A stretch of 64,000 bases of DNA from CAIKLP01 sp965279595. GTDB taxonomy: Bacteria > Bacteroidota > Bacteroidia > Sphingobacteriales > Sphingobacteriaceae. The notes under the pieces were generated by a model. The model ran no database searches. It saw nothing but the letters and a program-made list of their open reading frames with translations, and had not been told where the DNA came from. This document shows positions 60,030 through 64,000 of this stretch, one piece after another. Numbering within the stretch: position 1 is the first letter of the stretch; each line of letters starts with the position of its first letter. The stretch is from contig OZ257246.1 of NCBI GenBank assembly GCA_965279595.1, positions 1,550,001 through 1,614,000 of the forward strand, given 5' to 3'. A program made the position numbers and the translations under genes.

Positions 60030-62723
60030 ATGAAAATCAGATTGTTTTTATTGCTTCTTTTACCAAGCCTTTCTATTGCTCAAGTATTTGATACTCCAAA
60101 TTCCAGCCAAACTACCAAGCCCAATTTCCTTAGTCTACAGAAAAATTTTGATGCCTTCAGAAACAGTCATGATTTAAGTAAAACTAAAGGATGGAAATGG
60201 TTCAAGCGTTGGGAATCTCATTATGATCAACGATTAAATCCAGATGGCTCCATGCCTGATATTAACTTGCTTTTCAAAGCATCAACTGAAGAAATAAACA
60301 AGAGAAAATCCAATGCTTCGGTTGCAGGAAATTGGATTCCTTACGGTCCAAATGAATTACCTCCTTCACCTTCAGCTTTTACTTCACATGGTATGGGTAG
60401 AATAAATTGCGTAACTTTTCATCCAACTGATTCAAATATTATTTATGTAGGCGTTGCCCAAGGTGGAGTATGGAAATCAACCGATGGCGGTAAACATTGG
60501 ATTCCATTAACTGATCAATTACCAATCATTCGTATTTCAGATATTGCTATTGATCCACAAAATCCAAATACCATTTATATCAGTGTGGGTGATTATGCTT
60601 ATTTAGGAATTGCATTATCAACCGATGGAAGAAAAAGAAATACACATTATGGAATTGGTGTTTATAAAACTACTGATGGTGGGACAACGTGGAATCCTAC
60701 TGGTTTAAGTTTAGCATTAACACAGTTTGATGCTTCCTTGATTCGAAGAGTGATTGTAAATCCAGTTAACTCACAAGAGCTTGTAGCGGTTGGTATTGAT
60801 GGTATTTTCAAATCTTATAATGCCGGGCAAACTTGGACAAAAAAATCTTCTGAAATTATTTGGGATTTAGAACAGAATCCAAAAAATCCAAATACACTTT
60901 TTGCAAGCACAGGTTTTATTGCCACTTTAAATGAAGGCAATGCTGGAGTTTTGCGCAGCATGAATTTTGGTGAAACATGGACAACTTTGAATACAATTTT
61001 TCCTTCTCAAATTGCTCAGCGTGCTGAGCTAGCAGTATCACCTGTTGATACCAATTATATTTATGCAATTACTTGTGGATTGGATAGGGGATTGGAAGGG
61101 TTTTATTTATCAATCAACAACGGTACTACTTGGACAAAAAAATATGATGGACAAACAGGTACTAATATTTTAGGTTGGGGAAATGATATTGGTGGTGGTG
61201 GGCAAGGCACTTATGATTTAGCCATTATTGCAGATGATAAAATTAAAGAGAAAGTATATATCGGTGGAATTAATATGTGGGGAAGCACTGATGCAGGCGC
61301 AAGCTGGAATGGCATGTCTTATTGGTTACCAGTGTATGGTGATTATTTACATGCCGATCAACATCAACTAAAATTCAATAAATTAAATAATACTTATTTC
61401 ATGTGTAATGATGGTGGTATTTATGCCACTAAAAAATTGTTGATAGGTTCATGGGTAGATGCACAAACTATTCCTAATTATGAATGGCCAACGCAATGGA
61501 ATTATTTAGGTAATGGTATGCAAATATCTTCATTCTATAGATTGAGTTTGCGTGAAAATTTTGGAGATGTTATTTCTGGAGCGCAAGACAATTCTACTTT
61601 TTATAAAAGCAATGGTCATTGGATAAATTTTATTGGAGGTGATGGAATGGATTGTGCACTGCATCCTACGGATACACTCACTTTGTACGGTTCTTCTCAA
61701 TATGGAAATTTTGTTCAAAGTCATGATGGTGGTTTGAGCTTTAATTATATCGATCCTTCCAATGGGGAGTTAGGTGAGTGGACAACTCCTATTCAATTAT
61801 CGGAAAACGATCCAACAAAAATTTATTTTGGTTATGAAAATATGCAGTTAACCACTAATGAGGCTTTAAGCTTCAATCCTATTTCTGATTTTCCAAAAAT
61901 GATCAATGGAGTAGGGGCAGTTATCTCCACTTTTAAAGTAGCAGCTTCCAATGAAAATTATATTTACGTAGCTAAAAGAATCAATCATCAACAAAATGAA
62001 CCCATGCGTTTTTATGTTACTGATGATGGAGGAGTAAATTGGGATGATCGTTCTGCAGGCTTGCCAGATTCATTGTATTGCACTTCAATTACTGTTGATG
62101 ATAATGTACCAAGCACAGCATGGGCTTGCTTTAGCGGTTTTAAAAATGGCTTGAAAGTTTATAAAACTACTAATGCTGGTTTAACTTGGCAAAACATTTC
62201 TTTCAACCTACCTAATATTCCGGTGAATTGTATTTTACATCAAAAAGGTTCTGCAAAAAATACCATTTATTTAGGAACAGATATTGGTGTTTATTTTACT
62301 TATGATAGTTTGAACCAATGGGAATCATTCAGTAATTTATTGCCTAATGTTATTGTAAGTGATTTAGAAATTCATGCAGACTCCAACAAATTATTTGCTT
62401 CTACTTTTGGAAGAGGAATTTGGATGAGTGATTTAGCAGATGTACAAACGGGTATCAATTCAAATCCACTAAAATCTGTTGAGTTTAAATTATTTCCAAC
62501 AAAAAACAATGGTGCATTTAAAGTTGAGCTGAATCAAATCAATGCCAGTCAAGTGAGAGGTAGCATTGTGAATATTTTAGGTGTGGAAGTAATGCGAGAA
62601 CAATTAACAGTGAATAACCATACAATCAACAATCAGTATCAATTGAATTTATCTCCTGGCTTATATTTCTTCCGCATTCAAACAGGAAAATATAGTCGAG
62701 TTGTAAAATTTATTGTTGAATAA
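60030..62723 (+). CDS. T9SS-sorted sortilin/BNR-repeat beta-propeller protein
   Basis: The protein has 897 residues from the ATG at 60030, which gives a proper signal peptide (to SIAQ); an upstream TTG/ATG frame would add a Cys-rich stretch. BNR/Asp-box-like repeats occur throughout: VWKSTDGGKHW, VYKTTDGGTTW, IFKSYNAGQTW, YVTDDGGVNWDD and VYKTTNAGLTWQ, spaced 50-100 residues apart. This forms one or two propellers as in sortilin-like Bacteroidota proteins. The C-terminus (FKLFPTKNNGAFKVEL, LSPGLYFFRIQTG) is a T9SS sorting domain. Possibly a glycan-binding or glycosidase-like surface protein; no sialidase catalytic set is clear. Confidence 0.88.
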   Translation: MKIRLFLLLLLPSLSIAQVFDTPNSSQTTKPNFLSLQKNFDAFRNSHDLSKTKGWKWFKRWESHYDQRLNPDGSMPDINLLFKASTEEINKRKSNASVAGNWIPYGPNELPPSPSAFTSHGMGRINCVTFHPTDSNIIYVGVAQGGVWKSTDGGKHWIPLTDQLPIIRISDIAIDPQNPNTIYISVGDYAYLGIALSTDGRKRNTHYGIGVYKTTDGGTTWNPTGLSLALTQFDASLIRRVIVNPVNSQELVAVGIDGIFKSYNAGQTWTKKSSEIIWDLEQNPKNPNTLFASTGFIATLNEGNAGVLRSMNFGETWTTLNTIFPSQIAQRAELAVSPVDTNYIYAITCGLDRGLEGFYLSINNGTTWTKKYDGQTGTNILGWGNDIGGGGQGTYDLAIIADDKIKEKVYIGGINMWGSTDAGASWNGMSYWLPVYGDYLHADQHQLKFNKLNNTYFMCNDGGIYATKKLLIGSWVDAQTIPNYEWPTQWNYLGNGMQISSFYRLSLRENFGDVISGAQDNSTFYKSNGHWINFIGGDGMDCALHPTDTLTLYGSSQYGNFVQSHDGGLSFNYIDPSNGELGEWTTPIQLSENDPTKIYFGYENMQLTTNEALSFNPISDFPKMINGVGAVISTFKVAASNENYIYVAKRINHQQNEPMRFYVTDDGGVNWDDRSAGLPDSLYCTSITVDDNVPSTAWACFSGFKNGLKVYKTTNAGLTWQNISFNLPNIPVNCILHQKGSAKNTIYLGTDIGVYFTYDSLNQWESFSNLLPNVIVSDLEIHADSNKLFASTFGRGIWMSDLADVQTGINSNPLKSVEFKLFPTKNNGAFKVELNQINASQVRGSIVNILGVEVMREQLTVNNHTINNQYQLNLSPGLYFFRIQTGKYSRVVKFIVE

Positions 62724-62735
62724 TTTTGAAAGATA

Positions 62736-62768
62736 AAATAAGAGTAGAAGCTTATTCTACTCTTATTT
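62736..62768. terminator. Bidirectional terminator between convergent genes
   Basis: AAATAAGAGTAGAA (62736-62749) pairs perfectly with TTCTACTCTTATTT (62755-62768), loop of five. It serves the sortilin-like gene and purT. Confidence 0.85.
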
Positions 62769-63957
62769 ATAAAATAATATTGATGGCTTGTGATGCCCTG
62801 TTTGCTTTGGCTCTAGCTTCTTCAATACTTTCTGCTCTTGCCAAACAAACTCCCATTCTTCTTTCACCATCTACTTCAGGTTTGCCGAATAATTTTACTT
62901 GGGTATCATTTTCAGTTAAAGCATTTTCTAATCCAGTGAATGAAACTTGATTCGATTTACCTTTCACTAAAATCACACTGGAAGCTGATGGTCCATGCTG
63001 AACAATATTAGGAATTGGTAAACCAAGTATTGCACGAACATGCAATGCAAATTCAGTAATATCTTGAGATATTAAAGTTACCATTCCGGTATCATGCGGA
63101 CGAGGAGATAATTCTGAAAAATAAACATCATCACCTTTTACAAAAAACTCTACACCAAAAATTCCTCTACCACCCAATGCGTTTACTACCTTACTTGCAA
63201 TGTCTTGTGCAGCAGCCAATGCTTTTGTTGACATTGGATGTGGTTGCCATGATTCCTGATAATCGCCATGTTCCTGTCGGTGACCAATAGGAGCACAAAA
63301 TGAAATACCATCTTTATGTTTAACGGTAAGCAATGTAATTTCATAATCAAAGTCTACAAAACCTTCTACTATTACTCTGCCTTTACCACTGCGCCCTCCT
63401 TCTTGTGCATAATTCCATGAATGTAAAATGTCTTCTTCTTTTTTGATAACACTTTGTCCTTTACCTGACGAACTCATGATGGGTTTCACCACACAGGGCA
63501 TTCCAATATTGTTAACTGCTGATTTAAATTCTTCTAAGTTACCTGCAAATTCAAATGGAGAAGTTTTCACAGCAAGATCTTTAGCAGCTAATGATCTAAT
63601 CCCTTCTCTATTCATGGTTAACCATGTGGCTTTTGCAGTGGGTATAATTTGAAAGCCTTCTTTTTCTAATTCTAATAAAGTATCAGTTGCAATGGCTTCA
63701 ACTTCAGGTACAATAAAATGTGGCTTTTCTTTTCTAATTAAATTAGCTAATGCCACTCCATCTAACATGGAGATCACATAAGATCGATGGGCAACCTGCA
63801 TAGCTGGAGCATTTTCATATCTATCAACAGCAATTACTTCCACCCCATATCTTTGAAATTCAATGACTACTTCTTTCCCTAATTCTCCCGAACCAAGCAT
63901 CATTACTTTAATTGCTGTGGGACTTAAAGGAGTGCCTATTTTAATTGATTCATTCAT
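62767..63957 (-). CDS. purT: Formate-dependent phosphoribosylglycinamide formyltransferase
   Basis: The protein has 396 residues, the standard PurT length. ATP-grasp features: KVMMLGSGELGKEVVIEFQR (about 18-37), CVVKPIMSSSGKGQSVI (about 158-174), GIFGVEFFVKGDDVYFSEL and SPRPHDTGMVTLISQD (about 287-302). It makes formyl-GAR from formate and ATP in purine synthesis. The -7 box TATTTTTG lies at 63989-63996 on the minus strand; the -33 element is beyond the window. Confidence 0.95.
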   Translation of the reverse strand: MNESIKIGTPLSPTAIKVMMLGSGELGKEVVIEFQRYGVEVIAVDRYENAPAMQVAHRSYVISMLDGVALANLIRKEKPHFIVPEVEAIATDTLLELEKEGFQIIPTAKATWLTMNREGIRSLAAKDLAVKTSPFEFAGNLEEFKSAVNNIGMPCVVKPIMSSSGKGQSVIKKEEDILHSWNYAQEGGRSGKGRVIVEGFVDFDYEITLLTVKHKDGISFCAPIGHRQEHGDYQESWQPHPMSTKALAAAQDIASKVVNALGGRGIFGVEFFVKGDDVYFSELSPRPHDTGMVTLISQDITEFALHVRAILGLPIPNIVQHGPSASSVILVKGKSNQVSFTGLENALTENDTQVKLFGKPEVDGERRMGVCLARAESIEEARAKANRASQAINIIL

Positions 63958-64000
63958 TTGAGATGGGTTTTGATTAAAAATGATGCTTCAAAAATAGTCA

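Overview
The window comes from the chromosome of a Bacteroidota bacterium, most likely a Chitinophagales-like lineage. The evidence is low GC, promoters of the TTTG-N19-TAnnTTTG type, absence of Shine-Dalgarno sites, five proteins with C-terminal type IX secretion (T9SS) sorting domains, a TonB receptor with a carboxypeptidase-regulatory N-domain, PorV-like, DUF4293, YtxJ and GH92 proteins. I cannot name the genus.

Layout: (1) 1-8247, plus strand: the end of a T9SS cargo gene, then a four-gene envelope operon (lipoprotein, TonB-dependent receptor, PorV-like barrel, NHL-like lipoprotein). (2) 8.6-25.7 kb: a long run of small, unrelated, all minus-strand accessory genes (PhzF, three GNATs, hydrolase, DUF2975/HTH pair, RibD-like, PaiB-like, Fic, two HExxH proteins, NMO/YceI/Crp, VOC, DUF1801, lipoproteins). 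Several are separated by attC-like imperfect palindromes ending in GTTAG. (3) 25.7-26.7 kb: 1 kb of tandem AT-rich repeats. (4) 26.8-45.9 kb: housekeeping and surface genes (DEAD helicase, secreted PHP-like enzyme, DUF4293, YtxJ with an unlisted 45-aa lipoprotein, ribH, TPR, recF-DUF721, ndk, nrnA, two FKBPs, tatD, ansA, ilvE, tRNA-Ser, GH92). (5) 46.0-51.3 kb: a second minus-strand run of small accessory genes (LysE, zinc ribbon, three VOC proteins, TfoX, SRPBCC) with the same attC-like palindromes. (6) 51.7-64 kb: a toxin-antitoxin pair, a tightly packed dinB-dnaE-exonuclease/GIY-YIG mutagenesis operon, two T9SS surface proteins and purT.

The most unusual features lie between genes. First, the attC-like palindromes, with a related structured element at the upstream edge of each accessory run, suggest a cassette array without a visible integrase. 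Second, a dispersed repeat vocabulary (units such as GTGTTAAT, TTCAAAATT, TTGGATA) fills at least eleven intergenic regions, including one large inverted structure between recF-DUF721 and ndk. Third, four palindromic operators sit on recognisable promoters or between a regulator and its probable target (fic, dinB, the toxin-antitoxin pair, yceI).
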